The notes beneath the pieces were generated by a model. That model had not been told where the DNA came from. It made no database searches and worked only from the letters and a program-made list of their open reading frames with translations. DNA of 64,000 nt from Geodermatophilus sabuli (GTDB taxonomy: Bacteria > Actinomycetota > Actinomycetes > Mycobacteriales > Geodermatophilaceae). Both the position numbers and the translations under genes were made by a program. Of the stretch, positions 18,381 to 28,877 are shown piece by piece. The stretch covers positions 330,636-394,635 of the forward strand of contig NZ_JAAGWF010000007.1 in NCBI RefSeq assembly GCF_010686765.1, written 5' to 3'. Within the stretch, counting starts at the first letter, position 1. Each line of letters opens with the position of its first letter.

Positions 18381-19636
18381 GCCCGGCGACCACCCTCGAC
18401 GAGGACATCGAGGAGGGGCTCGACGCCCCCCTGGCCACCGTGGGCGGGCCGGCACCGGCCGTGCGACGCGCCCGTGCCTGGCTCAGCCGCGCAGCCGAGC
18501 CGGGGAGCGTCGCGTTCTGGCGCTTCGTGGAGGACGCCGGCCCGGTCCAGGCAGTGCGGCAGCTCCGGGCCGGTCGCGCGCCCGACGCCGTCCGTGCCCT
18601 CGTGGGTGCGCGGGTCGAGGAGGACGCCACCGCCGCCGACCTCCTGCGGGCGCAGCGCTGCGGTGCCCGCCTCCTCGTCCCGGAGGATGACGAGTGGCCA
18701 GCCCTCGCCCTGCACGGCCTGGTCCTCACGACCGCAGGGGAACCGGCCGACCCCCGGGCCCACTCACCGCGGACCACCGCGCTGGTGCCCCCGGTCGCCC
18801 TCTGGGTGCGCGGGCCCGCGCGGTTGGACGCGCTCGCCGACCGGTCGGTGGCCGTCGTCGGCGCCCGCGCCTCGACCGCCTACGGCGAGCACGTGGCGGG
18901 GGAGCTCGGCCACCGGCTGGGCCAGCGGGGATGGACCGTGGTCTCGGGTGGTGCGTTCGGGATCGACGCCGCCGCGCACCGCGGCGCGCTCGCCGCCGGC
19001 GGACCGACGATCGCGGTGCTGGCGTGCGGGGTCGACCGGCCCTATCCGGCCGCCCACGGCGCGCTCTTCCACCGCATCGCCGAGGACGGGCTGCTGATCA
19101 GCGAGTGGCCTCCGGGCGCGGCTCCGCACAAGCACCGCTTCCTCGTCCGCAACCGCCTGATCGCCGCGCTCACCCGGGGCACCGTCGTCGTGGAGGCCGC
19201 CGCGCGGTCCGGTGCACAGGCGACGGCGCGGCGGGCGCAGCGGCTGGGCCGCCAGGTCCTCGTCGTCCCCGGCCCGGTCACCTCCGCGATGTCCGTCGGT
19301 TGCCACGAGCTGCTGCGCGACCCCGATCTGGACGCCGTCCTGGTGGCCGACGCCGCCCACGTCGTGGAGGCGGTCGGCCGGCTGGGGGAGGACCTCGCCG
19401 ATGCCGTGAAGCGGCCGACCAGCCCCCGCGACGGCCTCTCCGACATCGCCTGCCGGGTCCTGGACGCCTGTCCGGTGCGGATCGGCGTCAGCCCCGAGCG
19501 GCTGGCCGCCACGGCAGGCTGCGACGTCCTGGAGGTGCTCAGGGTCCTCCCGGCGCTGGAGCTGGCCGAGCTGGTCCAGATGACCACCACGGGCTGGCGG
19601 CTCGCTCCTGCACCCGGACCGCCGGTGGCCCCGTGA
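18377..19636 (+). CDS. dprA: DNA processing protein DprA
   Basis: 419 residues. Binds incoming single-stranded DNA and loads RecA. Rossmann core with [14 protein letters not shown] near 156, [18 protein letters not shown] near 192, [16 protein letters not shown] and [14 protein letters not shown], and a C-terminal winged-helix DprA_WH domain (about 350-405). ATG start overlapping the yifB stop. The frame is open over yifB but only as a shadow. The N-terminal half to about residue 100 is poorly conserved and may be a SAM-like domain. Confidence 0.95.
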   Translation: MSPATTLDEDIEEGLDAPLATVGGPAPAVRRARAWLSRAAEPGSVAFWRFVEDAGPVQAVRQLRAGRAPDAVRALVGARVEEDATAADLLRAQRCGARLLVPEDDEWPALALHGLVLTTAGEPADPRAHSPRTTALVPPVALWVRGPARLDALADRSVAVVGARASTAYGEHVAGELGHRLGQRGWTVVSGGAFGIDAAAHRGALAAGGPTIAVLACGVDRPYPAAHGALFHRIAEDGLLISEWPPGAAPHKHRFLVRNRLIAALTRGTVVVEAAARSGAQATARRAQRLGRQVLVVPGPVTSAMSVGCHELLRDPDLDAVLVADAAHVVEAVGRLGEDLADAVKRPTSPRDGLSDIACRVLDACPVRIGVSPERLAATAGCDVLEVLRVLPALELAELVQMTTTGWRLAPAPGPPVAP

Positions 19637-19709
19637 GCGGAGGGGCAGGGCGGAGGACGGGTCGGCGCGGCGGCTTGACCCCCGCCGGGCGGCATCGGAC
19701 GGTTCCCGG

Positions 19710-20645
19710 GTGACCGATCGGACCGCCGACGCGCGGACGGCGCTGCCGCCGCCGCTGTCCGAGGCGCTGGCCGGCTACGAGGACCACCTGCGCGGGGAAC
19801 GCGATCTCTCCGAGCACACCGTCCGCGGATACCTCGCGGACGCCGTGTGGTTGCTCGACCACCTGGCCCGGCGGGGCGGCGTGCGGGTGGACGACCTCGA
19901 CCTCGCCACGTTGCGCAGCTGGCTGGCCCAGGGCCGCACCCGGGGCGCGGGCCGGGCCACCACCGCCCGGCGCGCCGCTGCGGCCCGCTCCTTCACCGGC
20001 TGGCTGCGGCGGGCCGGCCACACGGCGGAGGACGTCGGGCTGCGGCTGGTCAGCCCCAAGGCCCACCGGCCCCTGCCCGCCGTCCTGGCGCCCGACCAGG
20101 CGCGGGCCGTCGTCGAGTCCGCCGCCGGCGCCGAGAAGCCGGTGGGGCTGCGGGACGCGGTCGTGCTCGAGCTGCTCTACGCCAGCGGGATCCGCGTCAG
20201 CGAGCTCGTCGGCCTGGACGTGGACGACGTCGACCGCGGCCGCCGCCTGTTGCGGGTGCTCGGCAAGGGCCGCAAGGAGCGCAGTGTCCCCTACGGGGCG
20301 CCGGCCGAGCGGGCCCTCGACGCCTGGCTCACCCGCGGCCGCCCGGCCCTGGCCACCCCCGACTCCGGTCCCGCCCTGCTGCTGGGGCTGCGCGGCCGCC
20401 GGCTGGACCCGCGCGAGGCGCGGCGCACCGTGCACGCGGCCGTGTCCGCCACGCCCGGAGCCCCGGACATCGGCCCGCACGGGCTGCGACACTCCGCGGC
20501 CACGCACGTCCTCGAAGGCGGCGCCGACCTACGCTCGGTCCAGGAGCTGCTGGGCCACGCCAGCCTCGCCACCACCCAGATCTACACCCACGTGACGGTC
20601 GAGCGGCTGCGTGCCGTCCATGCCCAGGCCCACCCGCGCGCCTGA
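19710..20645 (+). CDS. xerC: tyrosine recombinase XerC
   Basis: 311 residues. Acts at dif to resolve chromosome dimers. N-terminal SAM-like core-binding domain with [12 protein letters not shown], then the catalytic domain with all expected residues: Arg in SGIRVSEL, Lys in [25 protein letters not shown] and the nucleophile Tyr292 in TTQIYTH. GTG start. In Mycobacterium too it follows dprA by a short distance. A chromosomal dimer resolvase rather than a phage integrase, judging by size and setting. Confidence 0.95.
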   Translation: MTDRTADARTALPPPLSEALAGYEDHLRGERDLSEHTVRGYLADAVWLLDHLARRGGVRVDDLDLATLRSWLAQGRTRGAGRATTARRAAAARSFTGWLRRAGHTAEDVGLRLVSPKAHRPLPAVLAPDQARAVVESAAGAEKPVGLRDAVVLELLYASGIRVSELVGLDVDDVDRGRRLLRVLGKGRKERSVPYGAPAERALDAWLTRGRPALATPDSGPALLLGLRGRRLDPREARRTVHAAVSATPGAPDIGPHGLRHSAATHVLEGGADLRSVQELLGHASLATTQIYTHVTVERLRAVHAQAHPRA

Positions 20646-20760
20646 CCGGACTGCCGCCGGTGTCTGACACAGTTGCCGTGCGCGCGACCGAATCGCCCGT
20701 CACCGCCGTGCCCATCCCGAGACCCCGCCCGCGGGTCTCCGACAGTCGGGAGCGCAGATC

Positions 20761-21561
20761 GTGCCCGAGGCCACCATCCACCGGCTCGACGAGGCCCACG
20801 ACGACGCGGACGCAGCGCTCGCCGAGCTCTGGGCCGGCTACGTCGCCGACCGGAGCCCCGCCCTCCGCGACCGGTTGATCCTGCACTACGCCCCCCTGGT
20901 GAAGTACGTCGCCGGCCGGGTCGGCAGCGGCCTGCCCGCCCACGTCGAGCAGGCCGACCTGGTCTCCTACGGCACCTTCGGGCTGATCGACGCCATCACG
21001 CGCTACCAGCCCTCCCGCGAGGTGAAGTTCGAGAGCTACGCGATGGCGCGCATCCGCGGCGCGATCATCGACGAGCTGCGCAGCACCGACTGGATCCCGC
21101 GGTCGGTGCGGATGAAGGCCCGCCAGTTCGAGCGCACCGTGGCCGCCCTCGAGAGCCGGCTGCAGCGCAGCCCCACCGAGGAGGAGGTCGCCGACGAGAT
21201 GGACATGGACGTCGAGGACGTCCGCAAGTTCCTCGGCCAGCTCTCCCTGGTCAACGTGGTCGCCCTGGACGAGCTGCTGTCCGACGACGACGGAGGCGCC
21301 CCGCGGCTGGTCGACACGCTCCAGGACACCACCGCGCTGGACCCCCAGGCCATGGCCGAGCACGGCGAGGCCCGGCAGCTGCTGGCCCGCGCGGTCGAGC
21401 AGCTGCCCGAGCGGGAGAAGGTCGTCGTCAGCCTCTACTACTTCGAGGGGCTCACCCTCGCCGACATCGGCCGGGTGCTCGGCGTGACCGAGAGCCGCAT
21501 CTGCCAGCTGCACACGAAGGCCGTGCTGCACCTGCGGACCAAGCTCGCCGACATCGCCTGA
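20761..21561 (+). CDS. whiG: RNA polymerase sigma factor, WhiG/FliA family
   Basis: 266 residues. Sigma-70 regions: region 2 with [31 protein letters not shown] and [20 protein letters not shown]; region 3 with [11 protein letters not shown]; region 4 with [23 protein letters not shown] and [12 protein letters not shown]. This is the WhiG group, which directs sporulation genes in Streptomyces and motility genes in flagellated actinobacteria. GTG start after GGAGCGC. A GAGACCC/GGGTCTC hairpin (20719-20739) lies in the leader. The next 3' gene on the opposite strand overlaps its last 110 bases. Confidence 0.94.
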   Translation: MPEATIHRLDEAHDDADAALAELWAGYVADRSPALRDRLILHYAPLVKYVAGRVGSGLPAHVEQADLVSYGTFGLIDAITRYQPSREVKFESYAMARIRGAIIDELRSTDWIPRSVRMKARQFERTVAALESRLQRSPTEEEVADEMDMDVEDVRKFLGQLSLVNVVALDELLSDDDGGAPRLVDTLQDTTALDPQAMAEHGEARQLLARAVEQLPEREKVVVSLYYFEGLTLADIGRVLGVTESRICQLHTKAVLHLRTKLADIA

Positions 21562-22186
21562 CGGCACCCCGGAGCGCCGGGGGACGAGCTGGGAGCCGTG
21601 CGGCCCGGCTGCCGGGGGAGGACGCGCCCGGGGCCGTGCGGCCTGGTCGCCGGGGGAGCCCGCTCGGCCGGGTGGGGGGCCAGCCCAGGGGCAGCAGCCG
21701 CACCTCCGCCGGCCGCAGCAGTGCCAGCGGGTCGAGGTAGACCTCTCCCGAGCGCAGTCCCCAGTGCAGGCAGGCGGCCACCGGGCACCCGCTGTGCCCG
21801 GCGGCGAGCGTGCCGATCGGGGCGCCCCCGGCCACCGGCCGGCCCGCGCCCAGGGCCGCCTCGACCGGCTCGTACGTCGTCCGGAGGCCGCCCGGGTGGT
21901 CGATGCTGACCACCGGCCGGCCGGCCACCATGCCGGCGAAGGCGACGACGCCGTCCCCCGCCGCGAGCACCGGCGCACCGGGCGTCCCGGCCAGGTCCAC
22001 GCCGCGGTGGCCTGCGCCGTAGCGGTCGGGTGGGGGATCGAACGGCCGGGTCACCGCGCCCTCCAGAGGCCGCGACCACAGGCCGGCCACAGCGGCCGGC
22101 ACCGGGTCGCCCGGCGCGGCGGCCGCGGCCCCCGGCCCGAGCAGGAGGCCCGCCACCAGGAGGGCGGGGAGCAGGCGGGCGCGCAC
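21452..22186 (-). CDS. M23 family metallopeptidase, secreted
   Basis: 244 residues. Signal peptide about 1-23 ending AAAAPG. A LytM-type domain follows: [11 protein letters not shown] supplies the first zinc ligands (H and D), then [20 protein letters not shown] and [10 protein letters not shown] with the C-terminal His. The usual family protein ends around RLLPLGW, near 21650. Here the frame continues about 65 residues in Arg/Pro/Ala-rich sequence and runs antisense into whiG. That tail may be real or an artefact of missing stops in GC-rich DNA. Likely a peptidoglycan hydrolase or an inactive amidase regulator. Confidence 0.88.
   Translation of the reverse strand: MRARLLPALLVAGLLLGPGAAAAAPGDPVPAAVAGLWSRPLEGAVTRPFDPPPDRYGAGHRGVDLAGTPGAPVLAAGDGVVAFAGMVAGRPVVSIDHPGGLRTTYEPVEAALGAGRPVAGGAPIGTLAAGHSGCPVAACLHWGLRSGEVYLDPLALLRPAEVRLLPLGWPPTRPSGLPRRPGRTAPGASSPGSRAARLPARPPALRGAVRRCRRAWSAGAARPSCAAGRCGSRSRRAPGRCRRG
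21567..21582. terminator. small hairpin at the whiG 3' end
   Basis: CCCCGG-AGCG-CCGGGG directly after the whiG stop. Symmetric, so it could serve both converging transcripts. It lies inside the antisense tail of the M23 gene. Confidence 0.4.
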
Positions 22187-22486
22187 GGGCCCACCCTGCC
22201 GCCGCCGAGCTAACGCAGGACCCCGCCCGAGCGGGCTGTGGACGGCTCCGGACGCGGGGGAGGACCGGTCCCGGCGGGGCGTATGCTGATCGATGCGGTC
22301 CGTCTGCGGACGGGTCGACTTCGCGCGTCCTCATCCCGCCACCGGCGGGGCAGTCGCCACCTCGGTCCCCGCGGACAGCCGCGGGGTGGTGTGGCGCACC
22401 GGACGCCAGGGCGGTGCACCACCCGGTGCCCCGCGACAACCGAGGAGCGCGGCCGCCAGCGGCCGCGCGCGCACAGAGAGGCGACC
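22187..22486 (+). promoter_or_regulatory. rpsB promoter and structured leader
   Basis: Gene-free 300 bp between the divergent M23 and rpsB starts. TATGCT at 22282-22287 is a plausible -10 box, giving a leader of about 195 nt. Near its 3' end a 9-bp stem GCGCGGCCG/CGGCCGCGC (22447-22468) sits 10 nt before an AGAGAGG ribosome-binding site. uS2 represses its own leader in other bacteria; a similar role here is inference. Confidence 0.45.
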
Positions 22487-23464
<978 letters not shown>

Positions 23465-23525
23465 ACGAGGACCTCGTCCAGAGGCTCGCCCCTCGCACGC
23501 CCGGGGCGAGCCTCTGGACGGGGCC
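23465..23525 (+). repeat. stop-associated palindromic repeat, copy C
   Basis: Between rpsB and tsf. This copy has fused its stems into one perfect 17-bp inverted repeat (GTCCAGAGGCTCGCCCC, 23476-23492, and its complement, 23503-23519). The usual GAGGACC entry and GGGGCC exit remain. Strongest hairpin of the family; could attenuate transcription between S2 and EF-Ts. Confidence 0.8.
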
Positions 23526-23565
23526 GCGCCACGTTCTGCACCACACAAACCACAGAGGAAGTGAC

Positions 23566-24381
23566 ATGGCTGACTTCACCGCTGCCGACGTCAAGCGTCT
23601 CCGCGACGCGACCGGCGCCGGGATGATGGACTGCAAGAAGGCCCTGACCGAGGCCGACGGCGACTACGACAAGGCCGTCGAGTTCCTGCGGGTCAAGGGC
23701 GCCAAGGACGTCGGCAAGCGCCTCGAGCGCTCTACGACCAACGGCATCGTCGTCAGCAGGGACGGCGCGCTGCTCGAGCTCGACTGCGAGACCGACTTCG
23801 TCGCCAAGAACGCCGACTTCGTCAAGCTCGCCGAGCGCCTGCTCGACATCGCGCTCCAGACGCGACCGGCCGACGCCTCGGCGCTGCTGGCCACCGAGGT
23901 CGACGGCCAGACCGTCGCCGCGCTGGTCGAGGGCGAGTCCGCCCGCATCGGCGAGAAGCTCGTGCTCAGCCGGTTCGCCGCGTTCGAGGGCGACGTCGCG
24001 ACGTACCTGCACAAGCGAGCCACCGACCTGCCCCCGGCCATCGGCGTCGCGGTGCAGTACAGCGGCGGCACCGAGGAGGCCGCGCGCAGCCTGGCGATGC
24101 ACATCGCCGCCGCGCGTCCGCGCTTCCTCACCCGCGACGAGGTCCCGGCCGAGACGGTCGAGACCGAGCGCCGGGTCGCCGAGCAGACGGCCAAGGAGGA
24201 GGGCAAGCCCGAGCAGGCGATCGTGCGGATCGTCGAGGGGCGGGTCAACGCCTACTACAAGGACTTCGTCCTGCTCGAGCAGCCGTCGATCACCGAGCCC
24301 AAGCGCACGGTCAAGCAGATCGTCGACGACGCCGGCCTGACCGTGGAGCGGTTCGCGCGCTTCGAGGTCGGCCAGCAGTAG
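23566..24381 (+). CDS. tsf: translation elongation factor Ts
   Basis: 271 residues. Guanine-nucleotide exchange factor for EF-Tu. UBA-like N-terminus with [19 protein letters not shown], then the signature [12 protein letters not shown] near residue 66, core subdomains and the C-terminal module. ATG behind GAGGAAG. Followed by repeat copy D. The protein is normal in length for the group. Confidence 0.98.
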   Translation: MADFTAADVKRLRDATGAGMMDCKKALTEADGDYDKAVEFLRVKGAKDVGKRLERSTTNGIVVSRDGALLELDCETDFVAKNADFVKLAERLLDIALQTRPADASALLATEVDGQTVAALVEGESARIGEKLVLSRFAAFEGDVATYLHKRATDLPPAIGVAVQYSGGTEEAARSLAMHIAAARPRFLTRDEVPAETVETERRVAEQTAKEEGKPEQAIVRIVEGRVNAYYKDFVLLEQPSITEPKRTVKQIVDDAGLTVERFARFEVGQQ

Positions 24382-24443
24382 ACGAAGGACCCCTTCGCCC
24401 CCCACCCCTCGCGAGCTCGGGGTGGGGCCCTGCGAAGGAGCCG
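24382..24443 (+). repeat. stop-associated palindromic repeat, copy D
   Basis: After the tsf stop. Outer stem CCCCTTCGC with GCGAAGGAG; inner stem CCCACCCC with GGGGTGGG; apical CTCGCGAGCTCG. Both stems are almost perfect, and the sequence differs from other copies while pairing holds. Confidence 0.8.
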
Positions 24444-24577
24444 TTCCATCAGCTCACCTCCGGCCCCGTCCCCCACCGGGACGGGGCCGGTGGCATGTCC
24501 GACCACCCGCCCGCGCGGGACGACCGCGCGGGGATGCGGCAGGATCACCAGGACGCCACCCAGCGAGGGGATCGACC

Positions 24578-25363
24578 TTGACCGACACCACCGCGACGGA
24601 AGCCGCCGTGCCGCTGTCCGCTCCCACGGCGTTCCAGCCGGCTGACGGGGCCGGCTACAAGCGGGTGCTGCTCAAGCTGTCGGGGGAGACCTTCGGCGGC
24701 GGCAAGGTCGGCGTGGACGCCGGCATCGTGAAGGGCATCGCCACCCAGCTGGCCGAGGTCGTCGGCAAGGGCGCCCAGGTGGCCGTCGTCATGGGCGGCG
24801 GCAACTTCTTCCGGGGCGCCGAACTGTCCCAGGCCGGGATGGACCGCACCAAGGCCGACTACATGGGCATGCTCGGCACGGTCATGAACTGCCTGGCCCT
24901 GCAGGACTTCTGCGAGAAGGCCGGGCTCGAGACCCGCGTGCAGTCGGCGATCACCATGGGCCAGGTCGCCGAGCCCTACATCCCCCGCAAGGCCATCCGG
25001 CACCTGGAGAAGGGCCGGCTGGTCATCTTCGGCGCCGGCGCCGGGATGCCCTACTTCTCCACCGACACGGTGGCCGCCCAGCGGGCCCTGGAGATCGAGT
25101 GCCAGGTGCTGCTCATGGGGAAGAACGGCGTCGACGGCGTCTACGACGACGACCCACGGACCAACCCGGACGCCGTCATGTACGACGACCTCGACTACGC
25201 CACCGTGCTGGCCAAGCAGCTCAAGGTCGCCGATGCGACCGCCATCAGCCTGAGCATGGACAACCGCATGCCGATCGTGGTCTTCAACCTGCTGCGCGAC
25301 GGCAACATCGCCCGCGCGGTGGCAGGTGAGAGGATCGGGACGCTGATCAGCGACCCGGCCTGA
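24578..25363 (+). CDS. pyrH: uridylate kinase
   Basis: 261 residues. Phosphorylates UMP to UDP; hexameric amino-acid-kinase fold. [14 protein letters not shown] near residue 27, [22 protein letters not shown], the nucleotide-binding [13 protein letters not shown] and [10 protein letters not shown]. The start is TTG 24578 after AGGGG; the first 25 residues are a low-conservation extension, so GTG 24608 is possible. Followed by frr as in nearly all bacteria. Confidence 0.95.
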   Translation: MTDTTATEAAVPLSAPTAFQPADGAGYKRVLLKLSGETFGGGKVGVDAGIVKGIATQLAEVVGKGAQVAVVMGGGNFFRGAELSQAGMDRTKADYMGMLGTVMNCLALQDFCEKAGLETRVQSAITMGQVAEPYIPRKAIRHLEKGRLVIFGAGAGMPYFSTDTVAAQRALEIECQVLLMGKNGVDGVYDDDPRTNPDAVMYDDLDYATVLAKQLKVADATAISLSMDNRMPIVVFNLLRDGNIARAVAGERIGTLISDPA

Positions 25364-25398
25364 GCCGGGGCTCGACCGGCCTGCAGATCCGCGACACC

Positions 25399-25420
25399 GG
25401 CGGCGGGGGACCCCGCCGCC
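25399..25420 (+). other. perfect 10-bp hairpin just before the frr ribosome-binding site
   Basis: GGCGGCGGGG and CCCCGCCGCC separated by two bases, ending 2 nt before AGGAGGAG of frr. It may act as a partial terminator, an RNase stop or a translational control element between pyrH and frr. Confidence 0.5.
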
Positions 25421-25436
25421 CCAGGAGGAGAGACCC

Positions 25437-25994
25437 GTGATCGACGACACCCTGCTCGACGCCGAGGAGCGGATGGACAAGGCCCTGTCGGTCGCACGGG
25501 AGGACCTCGGGTCGGTGCGCACCGGACGGGCAGCGCCGTCGATGTTCAGCAAGGTCCTCGTCGACTACTACGGCGCGCCGACGCCGGTGCCGCAGATGTC
25601 CTCGATCACCGTCCCCGAGGCGCGGATGGCCGTCATCAAGCCCTACGACACCAGCCAGCTCCAGGCGATCGAGAAGGCGATCCGGGACAGCGACCTGGGC
25701 GTCAACCCGACCAACGACGGCTCGATCATCCGCGTGGTGTTCCCGCAGCTGACCGAGGAGCGGCGCCGGGACCTGGTCAAGGTGGCCCGCAGCAAGGGCG
25801 AGGACGCGAAGGTCGCCATCCGCAACGTCCGCCGCCGGTCCAAGGAGGAGCTCGACCGCATCGCGAAGGACGGCGAGGCCGGCGAGGACGACGTCCGCCG
25901 GGCGGAGAAGGAGCTCGACGACCTCACCTCCCAGCACGTGCACGCCATCGACGAGGCGGTCAAGCACAAGGAGGCCGAGCTGCTCGAGGTCTGA
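25437..25994 (+). CDS. frr: ribosome recycling factor
   Basis: 185 residues. Splits post-termination ribosomes with EF-G. Three-helix bundle with [12 protein letters not shown] near 25-36, [33 protein letters not shown] and [16 protein letters not shown] helix 3. GTG start 5 nt after AGGAGGAG. Standard length. Third gene of the rpsB-tsf-pyrH-frr-cdsA run. Confidence 0.98.
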   Translation: MIDDTLLDAEERMDKALSVAREDLGSVRTGRAAPSMFSKVLVDYYGAPTPVPQMSSITVPEARMAVIKPYDTSQLQAIEKAIRDSDLGVNPTNDGSIIRVVFPQLTEERRRDLVKVARSKGEDAKVAIRNVRRRSKEELDRIAKDGEAGEDDVRRAEKELDDLTSQHVHAIDEAVKHKEAELLEV

Positions 25995-26015
25995 GCCGCC
26001 GATCGCCTCCCGCTC

Positions 26016-27017
26016 ATGACAACCGACCCCGACACCGGGCCGATCCCGAGGGTCGGGCAGCGCCCGGCACCGCAGGCCCCGGGACGGCCGGCCACCGACG
26101 TGCAGACCACCGAGCTGCCCGCGGCCGAGCCGGCGATCGAGCCGCCGGCGCCCACGCCCACCACCGAGTCGATCGGCCCCACGCTGGTCCCGGGCGCCGA
26201 GAAGCCGGCCGGCCGGGCCGGGCGGGACATGGTGGCCGCCGTCGGCGTCGGCGCGGCCCTGGGCTCGATCATCCTGGTCTCGCTGCTGGTGTGGCGGCCG
26301 GCGTTCCTGCTCGTGGTGACCGCCGCGATCCTGGTGGCGATCGTCGAGCTCACCCGTGCCCTGGAGACCGGCGGGGCCCGCCCGCCCCTGGTGCCGGTGC
26401 TCGCCGGTGGCCTGGCGATGCTCGGCCTGGCCTGGACGCGCGGCCCCTCCGGCCTGCTGGTCGGCTTCCTCCTCACCGTCCTCGGCGTCCTGCTGTGGCG
26501 ACTGGCGGACGGGCCGGCGGACTACCTGCGGGACGCCTCCGCCGGCGTCCTGGTCACCGTCTACGTGCCGCTGCTGGCCGGGTTCGCCGTCCTCCTGCTG
26601 GTGCCCGACGACGGCGCGGCCCGGGTGCTGGCGTTCATCGCCACCGTGGTGGGCAACGACGTCGGCGGGTTCACCGCGGGCGTGCTGTTCGGCAAGCACC
26701 CGCTGGCGCCGTCGGTGAGCCCGAAGAAGTCGTGGGAGGGCATGGCCGGATCGGTGCTGGCCTGCGTGCTGGTGGCCACGCCGATCGTCACGCTCGCCCT
26801 CGACGGGCCCTGGTGGGGCGGCGTGCTGTTCGGCGCCGCGCTGGCGGTGACCGCGACGGTCGGCGACCTGGGGGAGTCGCTGATCAAGCGCGACCTGGGC
26901 ATCAAGGACATGGGCGACCTGCTGCCCGGTCACGGCGGCATCATGGACCGGCTGGACTCCCTGCTGCCCTCGGCGGCGGTCGCCTACCTGCTGCTGGCCT
27001 GGGTCGCGCCGGCCTGA
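26016..27017 (+). CDS. cdsA: phosphatidate cytidylyltransferase
   Basis: 333 residues. Makes CDP-diacylglycerol for phospholipid synthesis. A Pro/Ala/Thr-rich cytoplasmic N-terminus (1-70) precedes about eight membrane helices. The CDS signature region reads SPKKSWEGMAGS, then GDLGESLIKRD, IKDMGDLLPGHGGIMDRLDS near 290-310, including the catalytic acidic residues. ATG start without a clear Shine-Dalgarno sequence, 21 nt after frr. Confidence 0.95.
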   Translation: MTTDPDTGPIPRVGQRPAPQAPGRPATDVQTTELPAAEPAIEPPAPTPTTESIGPTLVPGAEKPAGRAGRDMVAAVGVGAALGSIILVSLLVWRPAFLLVVTAAILVAIVELTRALETGGARPPLVPVLAGGLAMLGLAWTRGPSGLLVGFLLTVLGVLLWRLADGPADYLRDASAGVLVTVYVPLLAGFAVLLLVPDDGAARVLAFIATVVGNDVGGFTAGVLFGKHPLAPSVSPKKSWEGMAGSVLACVLVATPIVTLALDGPWWGGVLFGAALAVTATVGDLGESLIKRDLGIKDMGDLLPGHGGIMDRLDSLLPSAAVAYLLLAWVAPA

Positions 27018-27051
27018 GCGGGGAGGTCCCGCCCGCCGGACGCCGTCCCGG

Positions 27052-28081
27052 GTGGACCGCACTGCGATCCTGGCCGTCGTGAGCTCCCGGCCCCCTGCGC
27101 CCGGCGACGCGACGGCGCGCATCGCCCGCGGGTACCGCGCCTTCGCCGACGACGAGGCGGCCGAGGCCTCGCCGCGCTACGCCGAGCTGGCGAGGGCCGT
27201 CGCCGCCGACGACGACGTCCTGCGGTTCCTGGCCGACCTGCCGGCCGGCAAGCGGCAACCGAACCTGCTGCTCGCCGCGCTGCAGTTCCTCGGGGGGACC
27301 CCGGCGGACGCCGCCGAGCTGCGCCGCCGGGTGCTGGCGGACGCCGACCGGCTCCGGGCCACGATGCTCGCCCGCGCCACCCAGACCAACGAGCCCGCGC
27401 GGTGCACCGCCCTGCTGCCGGTCCTCGCCGCGATCCCGGGTCCGCTGGCGCTGGTCGAGGTCGGCGCGTCGGCCGGCCTGTGCCTGTACCCCGACCGCTA
27501 CAGCTACGACTACGACGGCGTCCCGGTCGGCCCACGCGCCGCCGTCCACCTCAGCTGCGTCACCTCGGGGCCCCGTCCCGCGGGAGCTGCCGGACGTCGT
27601 CGCCCGCATCGGCGTCGACCTGCACCCCCTGGACCCGGCCGACGACGGCGACCGGGCGTGGCTGCGCGCGCTCGTGTGGCCCGGTCCGCAGGCCGCCGAT
27701 CGGCTGGCCCGGCTGGACGCCGCCGCGGAGGTGGCCACCCGCGAGCCGGCCCGCATGCTGGCCGGGGACCTCAACGACCTCCTGCCCGAGGCGGTCTCGC
27801 TGGCACCCTCCGGCTGCACGGTCGTGGTCTTCCACACCGCGGTGCTGCTCTACCTGCGCCGCGCCGACCGGGAGGCCTTCGTCCGCCAGGTGCGGTCCCT
27901 GCCGGTCCGCTGGATCGCCCAGGAGGGGCGCGGCGTGCTCCCGGACATCGATGCCGCACTCCCCCCGGTGGGGCGGGCCCGGTTCGGGCTCTCGCTCGAC
28001 GGCCGCGCACTGGCCGGCACCGCTCCGCACGGCGGACGGATCGACTGGCTGCCCGACGCGCGCGGGCTGGTCGTCCGCTGA
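27052..28081 (+). pseudogene. DUF2332 family protein, frameshifted
   Basis: Two pieces of one protein in different frames. Piece 1 (27052 to about 27570) encodes RGYRAFADDEAAEASPRY, GKRQPNLLLAAL and the AdoMet-like LVEVGASAGLCL with DRYSYDY. Piece 2 (from about 27565) encodes GPVPRELPDVVARIG, DLHPLDPADDGDRAWLRAL, VFHTAVLLYL and the C-terminus. Removing one base from the GGGGCCCC run at about 27567-27574 joins them into a normal product of about 342 residues. Either a real inactivating insertion or a sequencing error in a homopolymer. Function of DUF2332 unknown. The start is uncertain; GTG 27079 is an alternative. The stop abuts the convergent ppk2 gene inside a CTGAGCTCAG palindrome. Confidence 0.8.
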
Positions 28082-28083
28082 GC

Positions 28084-28854
28084 TCAGGAGCCCGTGCCGG
28101 GTGGGTCCGGATCGATGCCGGCCGCCGCCAGCGCCGACTCGATCGCCTCGCAGACCGTGCGCACCACGGCCACCCGCGCCGTCCGCTTGTCGTCTCCGGC
28201 CACGACGTGCCAGCGCCCGCCGGGGTGGTCGGTGCGGTCGAGCATCTCCTCGACGGCGGTCTCGTACGCCGCCCGCTTCTCGCGGTTGCGCCAGTCCTCG
28301 TCGGTCAGCTTCCACGCCCGGTAGGGGTCGTCGCGACGGGACTCGAACCGGCGCAGCTGCTCCTCGGGGGAGACGTGCATCCAGAACTTGACCACGATCA
28401 TGCCCTCGGCGGCCAACGTGGTCTCGAGGTCCACGATCTCGGCGTAGGCCCGCTGCCACTGGTCGTCGGTGGCGAAGCCCTCGACCCGTTCGACCAGCAC
28501 CCGGCCGTACCAGGTGCGGTCGAGGACGGCCATGCCGCCCCAGCCCGGGAGCACCGGCCAGAACCGCCACAGGAAGTGGTGCCGCTTCTCGTCGTGGGTG
28601 GGTGCGGCGAACTGGGCGACCCGGACGTGCCGGGGGTCGATCTCGTCCACCAGACGCTTGATGGCCCCGCCCTTGCCCGAGGCGTCCCAGCCCTCGAAGA
28701 GGACGCACAGCGGCGGGCCGAGCTCGCCGGTGCCCAGCTGCCCGCCGAGCAGCAGCCGCAGGTGCACCAGGCGCTGCTGGGCCTCGGCCAGCTGCTTCTT
28801 GGCATCGGACTTCGGCAGGCGCGCGGAGAGGTCGACCTCGGCGAGACGGCTCAT
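28084..28854 (-). CDS. ppk2: polyphosphate kinase 2 family protein
   Basis: 256 residues. Phosphorylates nucleotides from polyphosphate. Walker A FEGWDASGKGGAIKRLVDEI near residue 50-68, lid motif RHVRVAQFAAPT, Walker B AVLDRTWYGRVLVERVEGF near 110, and PYRAWKLTDEDWRNR. ATG 28854 is chosen because MSRLAEVDLS starts a compact N-terminus; the frame extends 20 codons upstream. Whether it prefers AMP, ADP or GDP cannot be told here. Convergent with DUF2332. Confidence 0.92.
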   Translation of the reverse strand: MSRLAEVDLSARLPKSDAKKQLAEAQQRLVHLRLLLGGQLGTGELGPPLCVLFEGWDASGKGGAIKRLVDEIDPRHVRVAQFAAPTHDEKRHHFLWRFWPVLPGWGGMAVLDRTWYGRVLVERVEGFATDDQWQRAYAEIVDLETTLAAEGMIVVKFWMHVSPEEQLRRFESRRDDPYRAWKLTDEDWRNREKRAAYETAVEEMLDRTDHPGGRWHVVAGDDKRTARVAVVRTVCEAIESALAAAGIDPDPPGTGS

Positions 28855-28877
28855 GCGTGCAGCCTGACAGGAGCTGG

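Noticed and set aside
19675..19703. TTGACC as a -35 box for xerC
   Set aside because: At 17-bp spacing the -10 would read GACGGT, far from TANNNT.
19710..20645. xerC as a phage or island integrase
   Set aside because: Size, domain layout and position after dprA match the chromosomal XerC; no attachment site or mobile genes nearby.
22238..22486. 83-codon N-terminal extension of rpsB
   Set aside because: uS2 begins [10 protein letters not shown] at 22487 with a proper ribosome-binding site; the upstream frame is unconserved leader.
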